Assembly: GCA_009773375.1 (NCBI GenBank)
Contig: WRPH01000004.1
Coordinates: 1-64,000, forward strand
Direction: 5' to 3'
Source of the DNA: Paracoccaceae bacterium
GTDB lineage: Bacteria; Pseudomonadota; Alphaproteobacteria; Rhodobacterales; Rhodobacteraceae
Length of the DNA stretch: 64,000 bases
Shown here: in pieces, positions 26,070 to 33,835 of the stretch
Layout: every line of letters begins with the position of its first letter
Numbering within the stretch: the first letter of the stretch is position 1
Program-made: the position numbers and the translations under genes
The notes under the pieces: generated by a model
What the model was told of the DNA's origin: nothing
What the model saw: only the letters and a program-made list of their open reading frames with translations
Database searches by the model: none

Positions 26070-26832
26070 GTGGCAGTCGAAGCGCAAAGTGAAGGTGGTT
26101 TGGCGTTCCATCCGCTTGATCAGTTCCAGGTTCACCGGCTGTTCGGTGAAGGCCCGATCGAGTGGTATACATTGACCAACGTTGGCTCTGGCTGCGGTTG
26201 GCATCATCATCGTTTTCGTGTTCGGCTCTTCGGCGCGTGCGCTGATCCCGTCGCGGATGCAGTCGCTGGGCGAAGTCGCTTACAGCTTTGTGCACAACAT
26301 GGTCGAAGACGTAACCGGCCATGACGGTGCGAAATACTTCCCGCTGGTGATGACGCTGTTCCTGTTCATCCTGTTTGCCAACATGCTGGGTCTGTTGCCG
26401 GGATCGTTCACCCCCACCACCCACATCGCGGTAACGGCGGTGCTCGGTTTCGGCGTGTTCCTGTTCGTCACCCTGCTGGGCCTGTTCAAGCATGGCTTCC
26501 ACTTCCTCGGCCTGTTCTGGATGTCGGATGCTCCGCTTATCCTGCGTCCGATCATCGCTGTGATCGAGGTGATTTCCTACTTCGTCCGCCCGGTGTCGCA
26601 CTCCATCCGTCTTGCTGGCAACATCATGGCAGGCCACGCCGTCATGAAGGTGTTCGCTGCCTTCGCGCCGATGATCCTGATTTCCGGGATCGGTGTGCTG
26701 GTGACGCCGGTGTCGATCCTCGCGATCACCGCAATCTACGCGCTGGAGGTTCTTGTAGCCTTCATCCAAGCCTACGTCTTTACCATCCTGACCTGCGTTT
26801 ACCTGAAAGATGCCCTGCATCCGGGCCACTGA
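26070..26832 (+). pseudogene. atpB: ATP synthase subunit a, frameshifted near the N-terminus
   Basis: Subunit a forms the proton half-channels of Fo. The N-terminal segment is read in one frame from GTG 26070 (A-V-E-A-Q-S-E-G-G-L-A-F-H-P-L-D-Q-F ... E-W-Y-T-L-T-N, to 26180). The rest of the protein is in the next frame (from about 26182 [10 protein letters not shown] to 26832) and includes the essential arginine in H-S-I-R-L-A-G-N. The downstream frame has a stop (TGA 26173-26175) just before the junction, so no single frame encodes the whole protein. Compared with Rhodobacter-type subunits as I recall them, about four residues of the first membrane helix are missing, which suggests an ~11-bp deletion. 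A TTG at 26182 could start a 216-residue truncated form. Confidence 0.75.
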
Positions 26833-26894
26833 TCGCCCCAGTCTGAACGTAACGTCCAAAGCAAACCAACCTATTCCATCGTAAGGAGAATATC

Positions 26895-27134
26895 ATGGAT
26901 CTCGCAACCGCAGCCGCACTCGGCAAATTCATCGGCGCTGGTCTGGCCGCTATCGGTTCCGGCGCTGCCGCAATCGGCGTTGGCAACGTGGCTGGCAACT
27001 TCCTGGCAGGCGCTCTGCGCAACCCGTCCGCTGCTGGCTCGCAAACCGCGACCCTGTTCATCGGTCTGGCCTTCGCAGAAGCTCTGGGGATCTTCTCGTT
27101 CCTCGTCGCTCTGCTGTTGATGTTCGCCGTCTGA
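26895..27134 (+). CDS. atpE: ATP synthase subunit c
   Basis: A 79-residue hairpin of two membrane helices forming the Fo rotor ring. The first helix carries the Gly-rich [14 protein letters not shown]; the polar loop is R-N-P-S-A-A. The proton-carrying carboxylate is the glutamate in [10 protein letters not shown] of the second helix. ATG follows AAGGAGAATATC. Intact. Confidence 0.97.
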   Translation: MDLATAAALGKFIGAGLAAIGSGAAAIGVGNVAGNFLAGALRNPSAAGSQTATLFIGLAFAEALGIFSFLVALLLMFAV

Positions 27135-27217
27135 TCTGACGTTCGCATCCTTACGGTCAGGGGTGCCGCCGCAGTGCGGCATCCTTGAACTTCCTGAAGG
27201 GTCCGACGGAGGGCAAA

Positions 27218-27766
27218 ATGGCGACCACCACGACTACACCTGAAGCCGCAACGGAAGTTGCGCACGAGGCCGCTAAGGCAGGCATGCCGCAGCTGGATTT
27301 CTCGACTTTCCCGAACCAGATCTTCTGGCTCGTCGTCACGCTGCTCGTGATCTTCTTCGTGCTGAAGCTTATCGCTTTGCCGCGCATCGGTGGCACGCTG
27401 GCGACGCGGAAGGGCACGATCACCAATGACCTCGCTGCGGCTGAAGAGCTGAAGCAAAAGGCTGTTGCCGCTGAAAAGGCCTACAATGACGCGCTGGTCT
27501 CTGCCCGCGCCGAAGCTGGCAAGATCGTTGCTGCCGCCAAGGCCGACATTCAGGCCGACCTGAACGCGGCGATTGCAACGGCTGATACGGAAATTTCGGC
27601 GAAAGCCGCGGAATCTGCCAAGCACATCGAAGAGATTCGTGCGGGCGCTGCCGAGGCTGTTGCCGAAGTGGCAAAAGATACCGCCAAAGAACTGGTGGCG
27701 GCACTGGGCGGCGCGGCAGATGCCAAGTCGATCTCTGCGGCTGTGTCCGCGCGGCTGAAAGGGTAA
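27218..27766 (+). CDS. ATP synthase subunit b' (second b-type stator)
   Basis: A 182-residue peripheral-stalk subunit, the atpF'/atpG-type b' found in photosynthetic and related alphaproteobacteria. One membrane helix at ~residues 34-54 ([13 protein letters not shown]) follows a Thr-rich start, then a long Ala/Glu/Lys-rich coiled coil. ATG 27218 follows ACGGAGGGCAAA. The b subunit gene starts 4 bp after its stop. Confidence 0.93.
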   Translation: MATTTTTPEAATEVAHEAAKAGMPQLDFSTFPNQIFWLVVTLLVIFFVLKLIALPRIGGTLATRKGTITNDLAAAEELKQKAVAAEKAYNDALVSARAEAGKIVAAAKADIQADLNAAIATADTEISAKAAESAKHIEEIRAGAAEAVAEVAKDTAKELVAALGGAADAKSISAAVSARLKG

Positions 27767-27770
27767 AGCG

Positions 27771-28328
27771 ATGAAAAAGCTGATCGCATCTCTGGTAGCC
27801 CTGTCGGCAACCCCGGCCTTCGCCGCAGGTGGCCCGTTCTTCTCGCTGTACAACACCAACTTTGTGGTGTTGCTGGCCTTCATCGTCTTCATCGGCATTT
27901 TGCTGAAGGTTGGTGCACCCGGTAAGCTGACGGGAATGCTCGACGCGCGGGCTGCGCAGATCAAGGCAGAACTCGACGAGGCGAAAGCCCTGCGCGAAGA
28001 AGCCAAAGCACTGCTTGCCTCTTATGACGCCAAGCAGAAAGAAGTGCAGGAACAATCCGCCCGCATCATCGCTTCGGCCAAGGAAGAAGCCGAGGCAGCT
28101 GCCAAGCAAGCCAAGGAAGACCTGAAAGCCTCGATCGCCCGCCGTTTGGCCGCTGCCGAGGACCAGATCGCTTCTGCCGAAGCATCGGCGCTGCGTCAGG
28201 TTCGCGAAAGCGCGATTTCGGTGGCGGTGGCTGCGGCTGGCGAAGTGTTGGCCAAGCAGGCTTCGGCTGAATCCGCTGCGGCTTCGATTGACGCGGCGAT
28301 TGCGCAAGTGGACGCCAAGTTCCACTAG
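27771..28328 (+). CDS. atpF: ATP synthase subunit b
   Basis: A 185-residue stator subunit. An N-terminal signal-like stretch (L-I-A-S-L-V-A-L-S-A-T-P-A-F-A-A) precedes the membrane helix F-V-V-L-L-A-F-I-V-F-I-G-I-L at ~31-46, then a long helical coiled coil. Last gene of the Fo operon, followed by a terminator. The F1 genes are not in the window, as usual where Fo and F1 operons are split. Confidence 0.95.
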   Translation: MKKLIASLVALSATPAFAAGGPFFSLYNTNFVVLLAFIVFIGILLKVGAPGKLTGMLDARAAQIKAELDEAKALREEAKALLASYDAKQKEVQEQSARIIASAKEEAEAAAKQAKEDLKASIARRLAAAEDQIASAEASALRQVRESAISVAVAAAGEVLAKQASAESAAASIDAAIAQVDAKFH

Positions 28329-28350
28329 GCTGACGACAGATTGAAGAAGG

Positions 28351-28375
28351 AGCCCGGTCTTGCGCCGGGCTTTTT
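28351..28375 (+). terminator. Rho-independent terminator of the Fo operon
   Basis: AGCCCGG and CCGGGCT stem followed by TTTTT, 22 bases after the atpF stop. Confidence 0.88.
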
Positions 28376-28382
28376 CATATCT

Positions 28383-29150
28383 CTACTTCGATTGTTCATG
28401 CTGCAAGCGCAGTTGCGCAATCGCCTCATGCCGCTCAGCCTTGATCTGATCTGCCATCGCGGTTTCCACAAAGCCCAAATGCGCTGCAACCGCCGCCCGC
28501 GCCTCGGTCGGGTTGCGCGCCTGAATTGCCGCGTTGATGGCGCGATGTTGGTCTAGCAGCGCCTCGCGGGTCTGGCGATTTCGAAACATCACTTGTCGAT
28601 TGTAAAACACCCCCTGCCGCAACAGGTCATACATCGACCGCATCATGTGCAGCATCACCACGTTATGGCTGGCCTCGATGATCGCCATGTGGAAATTCGC
28701 GTCCAGTTCCGCTTCGTCTGAAGGATCGCGCTTGCCATGCGCTGCCTCCATTTTGGCGAAGATCGTCGCGATCACTGCCAGATCGGTATCGGACCCCAGC
28801 CGCGCCGCCCGCTCTGCCGCGAGCCCCTCCATATCGCGGCGAAACGCCAGATAGTCGAACACCGCTTCTTCATGGGCGGAAAACAGGCCGACCAGCGCTG
28901 GTGAGAACGCTGATCCCAGCACATCCGCGACGAAAATCCCGGCATTCGGACGGCTGACCAGCAGCCCGCGATCCTGCAAATCCGCCACCGCTTCGCGCAG
29001 CGACGGTCGCGAGACACCCAACCGATCCGACAGCTCGCGTTCAGACGGCAGCCGTTCGCCGGGATGCAGAATGCCCCGCAGGATCAGCAGTTCGATCTGC
29101 TGCACCACGGATTGCGAAAGTTTTTCGGCTTCGATCTTTTGGAAGGGCAT
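28383..29150 (-). CDS. GntR-family regulator, FadR subfamily
   Basis: A 255-residue regulator. The winged helix covers ~residues 10-75 (L-P-S-E-R-E-L-S-D-R-L-G-V-S-R-P-S-L-R-E-A) and is followed by a helical FCD ligand domain with the usual metal-site histidines (H-M-A-I-I-E-A-S-H, and a later A-H-L). PdhR, LldR and GlcC belong here, so a carboxylic-acid effector is likely. No metabolic gene is adjacent; a dyad resembling FadR-type half-sites lies just upstream, suggesting at least autoregulation. Confidence 0.87.
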   Translation of the reverse strand: MPFQKIEAEKLSQSVVQQIELLILRGILHPGERLPSERELSDRLGVSRPSLREAVADLQDRGLLVSRPNAGIFVADVLGSAFSPALVGLFSAHEEAVFDYLAFRRDMEGLAAERAARLGSDTDLAVIATIFAKMEAAHGKRDPSDEAELDANFHMAIIEASHNVVMLHMMRSMYDLLRQGVFYNRQVMFRNRQTREALLDQHRAINAAIQARNPTEARAAVAAHLGFVETAMADQIKAERHEAIAQLRLQHEQSK

Positions 29151-29164
29151 CGGCGGCTCCGGGT

Positions 29165-29189
29165 AATTGGTGTAAATCTATGACCAATT
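29165..29189. promoter_or_regulatory. Inverted repeat upstream of the FadR-type gene
   Basis: AATTGGT (29165-29171) and ACCAATT (29183-29189) are perfect 7-bp arms with an 11-bp spacer, 15 bp before the regulator start. The arms equal PdhR-type half-sites, but the PdhR spacer is 3 bp, so the match is partial. Probable autoregulatory operator. Confidence 0.5.
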
Positions 29190-29204
29190 CGCAGTCGGCT
29201 CAAT

Positions 29205-29232
29205 GACAAAGGGCCGAGGTTTCCCCCGGCCC
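29205..29232 (-). terminator. Terminator of the OmpA-like lipoprotein gene
   Basis: On the minus strand GGGCCG and CGGCCC form a stem followed by TTTGTC, 22 bases after the stop at 29254. Confidence 0.7.
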
Positions 29233-29253
29233 TGTTCTGGTATCGTCCAAAGT

Positions 29254-29910
29254 TCAGTTGGTCGGACGAATGATGATTTCAACGCGGCGATTCTGTGCGC
29301 GACCTTCAGCCGACAGGTTCGACGCAATTGGCTGATCCTCACCCCGGCCATAGGCCGCAATCCGGCCATTCGGCACGCCGCTTTCGCGCAGCACGCCCGC
29401 CACAGAAACCGCGCGGCGCTGCGACAGATCCTGGTTGTAAGCGGCGGAGCCGGAGTTGTCGGTGTGGCCGATCACTTCGATGGTCGAGTTCGGATAGCGC
29501 AGCAGCGATGCGGCAACCGCCTTGATGTCACGGGTAAGGTCGGGGCGCAGCGTGGCGCTGTCGGTGGCGAACAGCACATCTTGCGGCATGTTCACGACCA
29601 GATACTGCCCGTTGTTGGTGACCGAGATATTCGAGTTACCGATAGAGCCGCGCAGATCAGCCGCCTGTGCGTCCAGCGTGGAACCGATTGCGCCGCCAAT
29701 CGCTGCACCCAGCGCGCCGCCAACGACGGCCTTGGCCAGTTTGTCATCGCCCTTCTGGCTCGCGCCAGCGAAAGCACCCAGCATGCCGCCCACAATCGCG
29801 CCGTTCTTGGCGCGGGCATTGGGATCATCCGGGTAGGCGTTGGGATCGACGCAAGCGGTCAGCGCCATCAGCGCGACGGAGGAAAGCAGAATTGGGGTTT
29901 TGAACATCAT
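29254..29910 (-). CDS. OmpA-family outer-membrane lipoprotein (Pal/YiaD-like)
   Basis: A 218-residue protein. A signal peptide ends in the lipobox L-T-A-C with Cys at residue 20. A Gly-rich glycine-zipper region follows (G-A-I-V-G-G-M-L-G-A-F-A-G, ~38-50; G-G-A-L-G-A-A-I-G-G-A-I-G, ~64-76). The C-terminal OmpA domain (~105-218) has I-G-H-T-D-N-S-G and N-R-R-V-E-I for peptidoglycan binding. It resembles YiaD-type proteins. Two consecutive ATGs begin it; either may be used. Confidence 0.88.
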   Translation of the reverse strand: MMFKTPILLSSVALMALTACVDPNAYPDDPNARAKNGAIVGGMLGAFAGASQKGDDKLAKAVVGGALGAAIGGAIGSTLDAQAADLRGSIGNSNISVTNNGQYLVVNMPQDVLFATDSATLRPDLTRDIKAVAASLLRYPNSTIEVIGHTDNSGSAAYNQDLSQRRAVSVAGVLRESGVPNGRIAAYGRGEDQPIASNLSAEGRAQNRRVEIIIRPTN

Positions 29911-30027
29911 GGCTGCCTCGTTATTTGTCTTGGATATTCCGGGGGCCGCAAAGGGCCTCAGCGCTGTTTATACCAGCCTTGGCAGCTGCGGGACAGGTCC
30001 AGCAACGTGGCGGCAGGTTTCCGCGCA

Positions 30028-30864
30028 TCACGAAGCTGTAACAGCGTCTTCTCGGGCGGCTTCCCACGCCAACATGGCGCGTTTCACCGGCAGCCCCCAA
30101 TGATAGCCGCCCAAGCCGCCGGATTTGCGCAAGGCGCGGTGGCAGGGCACCAGAAAGCTGATCGGATTGCGCCCCACGGCGGTGCCGACAGCCCGTTGCG
30201 CGGTGGGATGACCAACCGCGCCTGCAAGTTCTGAATAGCTGGTGACGTGGCCCGAGGGGATGTGGAGCAGCGCCTCCCAGACCTTGATCTGAAATGGCGC
30301 ACCGATCAGATGCAGCTTTGCCGCGCGGCCCGCGATGGCGGCGGTGGCATTGCCCGCGATGCTTTGGTCTTCCACAAAAGTCGCACGCGGCCAGCGTGCG
30401 GTCAGGTCGGTCATCGACCAATCGCGGCCGAATTCTTCGGTAAAGCCCAGACCGCAGATGCCGCGATCCGTCGCCATCACCAGTGCCTCGCCAAACGAGG
30501 TCGGCACATAGGTCCAGCGGATCACCAGCCCTTCCCCGGCCGCAGCGTAATCGCCGGGGCTCATGGCCTCCCAGGTCAGGAACAGATCATGCAACCTGCC
30601 CCCGCCCGAAAGCCCGGTGGCGTGGGCTGTCTCCAGCACCGTAAAGCGGTCGGCGAGCAGGCGGCGGGCGTGATCGAGCGTCAGATATTGTTGGTAGCGT
30701 TTCGGGCTGACGCCAACCCACTGCGAAAACGTGCGCTGGAAATGCGCCGTGCTCATCCCCATTTGCGCCGCCAGATCATCCAGCGTCAGGCTTGGGCCAC
30801 CTGCGTCGATGATCTTCAGGGCGCGGGCGATGACGGCGTAATGATAGCTGGATTGGTCGGTCAT
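30028..30864 (-). CDS. Ada-like methylated-DNA cysteine methyltransferase with AraC-type domain
   Basis: A 278-residue fusion. Residues ~1-100 are an AraC-type helix-turn-helix (L-D-D-L-A-A-Q-M-G-M-S-T-A-H-F-Q-R-T-F). Residues ~110-278 are O6-alkylguanine-DNA methyltransferase with the acceptor motif P-C-H-R near 240 and the G-R-N-P-I helix before it. The N-terminal Ada zinc domain (phosphotriester repair) is missing, so it may repair O6-methylguanine and regulate without the classic Ada switch. ATG 30864 follows AAGGAGACC. Divergent from nth, a second repair gene. Confidence 0.9.
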   Translation of the reverse strand: MTDQSSYHYAVIARALKIIDAGGPSLTLDDLAAQMGMSTAHFQRTFSQWVGVSPKRYQQYLTLDHARRLLADRFTVLETAHATGLSGGGRLHDLFLTWEAMSPGDYAAAGEGLVIRWTYVPTSFGEALVMATDRGICGLGFTEEFGRDWSMTDLTARWPRATFVEDQSIAGNATAAIAGRAAKLHLIGAPFQIKVWEALLHIPSGHVTSYSELAGAVGHPTAQRAVGTAVGRNPISFLVPCHRALRKSGGLGGYHWGLPVKRAMLAWEAAREDAVTAS

Positions 30865-30966
30865 GGCGGTCTCCTTGTGGTGACAATAGGCCGGGGCAGG
30901 GCGCGGCGCGACCCGTTTCCTGCGCTTAGGCTTGCCCGACACGGTGGCATCGGGCATATCCGGGGC

Positions 30967-31611
30967 ATGGCACGTCAACTCGATTATCCCGCGATGAAAC
31001 GCATCTTCACCCGGCTCCAGCAGGCGGAGCCGGAGCCGAAAGGTGAGTTGGATCATACCAATGCCTTCACGCTGGTCGTGACGGTGGCGCTGTCGGCACA
31101 GGCGACGGATGTGGGGGTGAACAAAGCCACCCGCAAACTGTTCCAGCTTGCCGATACGCCGGCCAAGATGCTGGCGTTGGGCGAGGAAGGTCTGATCGAG
31201 CACATCAAGACCATCGGGCTATATCGCAACAAGGCCAGGAACGTGATCAAGCTGTCGCAGCTGTTGATCGACAAGTTCGACGGCGAGGTGCCTTCCAGCC
31301 GGGCGGCGTTGCAGTCTTTGCCGGGAGTAGGGCGCAAGACGGCCAATGTGGTGCTGAACATGTGGTTCCACCAACCGGCGCAGGCGGTGGATACGCATAT
31401 CTTCCGGCTGGGTAACAGGTCGGGCATCGCGCCGGGCAAGGATGAATCGGCGGTGGAGCGCGCCATCGAAGACAATGTTCCGGCTGAATTCCAGCAGCAC
31501 GCCCACCACTGGCTTATCTTGCACGGGCGGTATATCTGCGTCGCGCGCAAACCCAAATGCGGCATCTGCCCGATTGTTGATGACTGCTTGTACGAGGAAA
31601 AGACCGAATGA
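30967..31611 (+). CDS. nth: Endonuclease III (DNA glycosylase/AP lyase)
   Basis: A 214-residue base-excision-repair enzyme removing oxidised pyrimidines. The helix-hairpin-helix L-P-G-V-G-R-K-T-A-N is near residue 120 with its catalytic lysine, followed by the catalytic aspartate in V-D-T-H-I-F-R. The C-terminal 4Fe-4S motif C-x6-C-x2-C-x5-C is complete. ATG 30967 gives the family length; the longer open frame upstream is antisense to the methyltransferase gene. The stop overlaps the kinase gene by 4 bp. Confidence 0.96.
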   Translation: MARQLDYPAMKRIFTRLQQAEPEPKGELDHTNAFTLVVTVALSAQATDVGVNKATRKLFQLADTPAKMLALGEEGLIEHIKTIGLYRNKARNVIKLSQLLIDKFDGEVPSSRAALQSLPGVGRKTANVVLNMWFHQPAQAVDTHIFRLGNRSGIAPGKDESAVERAIEDNVPAEFQQHAHHWLILHGRYICVARKPKCGICPIVDDCLYEEKTE

Positions 31612-32591
31612 AACGTTATCAGGTTGTCGGCATCGGCAATGCCATCGTTGATGTGTTCGCTCAGGCGGATGACAGTTTTCTGGAACTGATGGGCATCGAG
31701 AAGGGCATCATGCAGCTGGTCGAGCGCGAGCGCGGCGAGCTGTTGTATGCGGCGATGACGGATCGGGTGCAGGCTTCGGGCGGGTCGGTGGCGAACACGC
31801 TGGCGGGCTTGGGCAATCTGGGGCTGACGACGGCGTTCATTGGCCGGGTGCATGATGATGCGCTGGGGCGGTTCTATGCGGCGTCGATGGCTGAGGGTGG
31901 CACCGATTTTGTCAACCCGCCGGTGGTGGGGGGGGAGTTGCCGACCTCGCGGTCGATGATCTTCGTGGCCCCGGATGGGGAGCGGTCGATGAATACCTAT
32001 CTGGGGATTTCATCCGAGTTGGGGCCGGAGGATGTGGCCGACACGGTGGCGGGGCAGGCTTCGTTGCTGTTTCTGGAGGGCTATCTCTACGACAAGCCGA
32101 AGGGAAAGCAGGCATTCGAACGGGCGGCGAAGCTGTGTCAGGCGGCGGGGGGGCAGGCCGGGATTGCGCTGTCGGACCCGTTCTGTGTGGACCGGCATCG
32201 CGACGATTTCCGGCGGCTGGTGAAGGATCTGGATTATGTGATCGGCAACGAGCATGAATGGTCGAGCCTGTATCAGACCGATCTGGACGCGGCTTTGAAA
32301 CAGGCGGCGCAGGATGCCGGGCTGGTGGTTTGCACCCGGTCGGGCGATGAGGTGATCGTGATCCGGGGCGAGGAGCGCGCGGTGGTTCCGGTGCGTCGGG
32401 TGGTGCCGGTGGATGCGACCGGGGCGGGGGATCAGTTCGCGGCGGGGTTCCTGTATGGGCTTTCGACGGGGCGGTCGCTGGAGGTTGCGGGCCGGATGGG
32501 CTGCGTGGCGGCGGCTGAGGTGATCAGCCATTTCGGGGCACGGCCCGAGGCCAATCTGAGCGATGTTTTCGTGCAGGAAGGTTTGATCTGA
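31608..32591 (+). CDS. PfkB-family carbohydrate kinase, adenosine kinase-like
   Basis: A 327-residue ribokinase-fold enzyme. The N-terminal G-N-A-I-V-D-V and S-G-G-S-V-A-N-T sites bind the nucleoside or sugar. The C-terminal signature V-D-A-T-G-A-G-D holds the catalytic aspartate. Homologues in this group are annotated as adenosine kinases, so adenosine to AMP salvage is likely, but other PfkB substrates are possible. Translationally coupled to nth and followed by a terminator. Confidence 0.87.
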   Translation: MKRYQVVGIGNAIVDVFAQADDSFLELMGIEKGIMQLVERERGELLYAAMTDRVQASGGSVANTLAGLGNLGLTTAFIGRVHDDALGRFYAASMAEGGTDFVNPPVVGGELPTSRSMIFVAPDGERSMNTYLGISSELGPEDVADTVAGQASLLFLEGYLYDKPKGKQAFERAAKLCQAAGGQAGIALSDPFCVDRHRDDFRRLVKDLDYVIGNEHEWSSLYQTDLDAALKQAAQDAGLVVCTRSGDEVIVIRGEERAVVPVRRVVPVDATGAGDQFAAGFLYGLSTGRSLEVAGRMGCVAAAEVISHFGARPEANLSDVFVQEGLI

Positions 32592-32595
32592 CACG

Positions 32596-32620
32596 AGGTC
32601 CCAACTCGGGACCTTTTTTA
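32596..32620 (+). terminator. Terminator of the nth-kinase operon
   Basis: AGGTCCC and GGGACCT stem followed by TTTTT, 4 bases after the stop. Confidence 0.88.
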
Positions 32621-32653
32621 AGTCAACATAATCAGATGCTTGGCTATGGTCAG

Positions 32654-32669
32654 TTAAGGGTTTGTTAAC
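32654..32669 (+). promoter_or_regulatory. Candidate CtrA binding site
   Basis: TTAA (32654-32657), seven bases, then TTAAC (32665-32669) exactly matches the full CtrA consensus TTAA-N7-TTAAC known from Caulobacter and used in Rhodobacterales. It lies 132 bp before the small gene at 32801, the only gene it could control in this gap. Confidence 0.55.
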
Positions 32670-32800
32670 TTCTTGCGGCGGATTTGGTCGGGGTGCAGCC
32701 TGAATGGCAGCGCTTGCCCCGGCTTTTTCGCCGCAACTTGCAGGCCCGGAAAATTTCGGGCATGACCAAGAAAACCTGCACTTAACGCGAGGGCGTGACG

Positions 32801-32968
32801 ATGGATTACGGTAAATCGGGCAATGCCAAGCCGGACAAGAATGTTCCCAAACACAAGGTTGGTCGTGGTCTGGGGGCCGAGAAAAGCCCGACCGGCGGCA
32901 AGGCCAGCAAAGAAGAACTGGTGGCGCGGCTGAAGGCGGCAGCAGAGGCGAAGAAGGCGCAGGGGTAA
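32801..32968 (+). CDS. Small basic conserved-looking protein
   Basis: A 55-residue protein, Lys/Gly/Ala-rich, without membrane segment. The N-terminal half is flexible (D-Y-G-K-S-G-N-A-K-P-D-K) and the C-terminal part is a Lys/Ala helix (K-E-E-L-V-A-R-L-K-A-A-A-E-A-K-K). ATG 32801 follows GAGGGCGTGACG. I recall similar tiny proteins of unknown function in other Rhodobacterales. A candidate CtrA box lies upstream, hinting at cell-cycle or motility control. Confidence 0.72.
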   Translation: MDYGKSGNAKPDKNVPKHKVGRGLGAEKSPTGGKASKEELVARLKAAAEAKKAQG

Positions 32969-32989
32969 GGCTTGCGGCGGTTCGGTGGT

Positions 32990-33013
32990 GATGGCGGGGT
33001 GAACCCCGCCATC
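32990..33013. terminator. Hairpin between convergent genes
   Basis: GATGGCGGGG and CCCCGCCATC pair perfectly over 10 bp with a TGAA loop, between the small gene and the convergent RNase T2 gene. Likely a bidirectional terminator, though without a long T-run. Confidence 0.65.
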
Positions 33014-33015
33014 CC

Positions 33016-33654
33016 TTAGCGCACGGCGCCCAGTTCAGCGTCTTTCAGGGTGCAATCCTTGATCACGTCTTGCCCGCAGCGGCGCGGTTGCAGATCGGTG
33101 GTCAGGCAGATGCGGACCTCTTGGATCATGCCGGACTTGCAGGTGACGGTGATTTCATCGCGTGCAAGCTGCGGGTTGCTTTCAAGAAACGCGTCTTCGA
33201 TCACCGAGGCGGGCACCTGCAGGTCTTTGCTGATCTTGGCAAAGATCGGCGGGATTTTTACCGTAGTATAGGCCTGCCGCATCATGGCGTAATAATCCGG
33301 TGCCGACAGGCCGGAACAGCGACCGTGCTTTTTCCACTGATAGAAGGCAAGACCCGCGCCGCCCATGATATCGGCCATCGCGGCAGTCGCGCTGCGGTTG
33401 GGGTCTGCCGCGACCGTGCGGCAATAGCTGGGGTAGCCGGTGGTGTTTTGCGGCCAAAGCCCGTGCAGCGTCCAGGTCAGCCCGCGTCCGGCATCGCATT
33501 GCGGATCGCGGCGGCTATCGCCCTCCAGCGCGCACCAGTTTGAGGACCAGCCCAGCGACATGACGTAATAGTCGAAGTCGCCGGCGCGTTCACCTTCAGC
33601 CTGCGCCGCCGAACCGAAACAAATCGCTGCAATCGCCAACCAGCCCAGACGCAT
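33016..33654 (-). CDS. Ribonuclease T2 family protein, secreted
   Basis: A 212-residue endoribonuclease. Residues ~1-20 are a signal peptide (W-L-A-I-A-A-I-C-F-G-S-A-A-Q-A), so it acts in the periplasm or outside. Both catalytic boxes are intact: T-L-H-G-L-W-P-Q and W-K-K-H-G-R-C. Several cysteines suit the disulfides of the fold. ATG 33654 follows AAGGGGAAGTGGAA; the open frame upstream is not used. Likely role: scavenging of external RNA. Confidence 0.92.
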   Translation of the reverse strand: MRLGWLAIAAICFGSAAQAEGERAGDFDYYVMSLGWSSNWCALEGDSRRDPQCDAGRGLTWTLHGLWPQNTTGYPSYCRTVAADPNRSATAAMADIMGGAGLAFYQWKKHGRCSGLSAPDYYAMMRQAYTTVKIPPIFAKISKDLQVPASVIEDAFLESNPQLARDEITVTCKSGMIQEVRICLTTDLQPRRCGQDVIKDCTLKDAELGAVR

Positions 33655-33765
33655 TTCCACTTCCCCTTTACCCAAATTCGCACTATATCGGCGCAGAATT
33701 CCCTGAAAACGTGGAAGTCGCGGCCCCGGTCGCAGCCGTTTTCCCGGCTCGGGGGAGATTTGTAA

Positions 33766-33817
33766 AGGCCCGCCCGCTTGCGTGGGTATAAGCTGACAGG
33801 CCCGCCCGTTTGCGGGC
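33766..33817. repeat. Direct repeat with hairpin upstream of trcR
   Basis: AGGCCCGCCCG-C/T-TTGCG occurs twice (33766-33782 and 33798-33814), 16 of 17 bases identical, 32 bp apart. The second copy also forms GCCCG/CGGGC. It lies in the 5' region of trcR, immediately before the ribosome binding site GAAAGGAAAG. Confidence 0.5.
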
Positions 33818-33835
33818 AAACGAAAGGAAAGTCCG

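Noticed and set aside
26160..26200. Programmed ribosomal frameshift as an explanation for atpB
   Set aside because: No slippery heptamer or following stem is evident, and no such mechanism is known to me for subunit a; missing residues point to a deletion or assembly error instead.
30247..30966. N-terminal extension of nth
   Set aside because: The extra 240 codons are antisense to the methyltransferase gene; the conserved protein begins at 30967.
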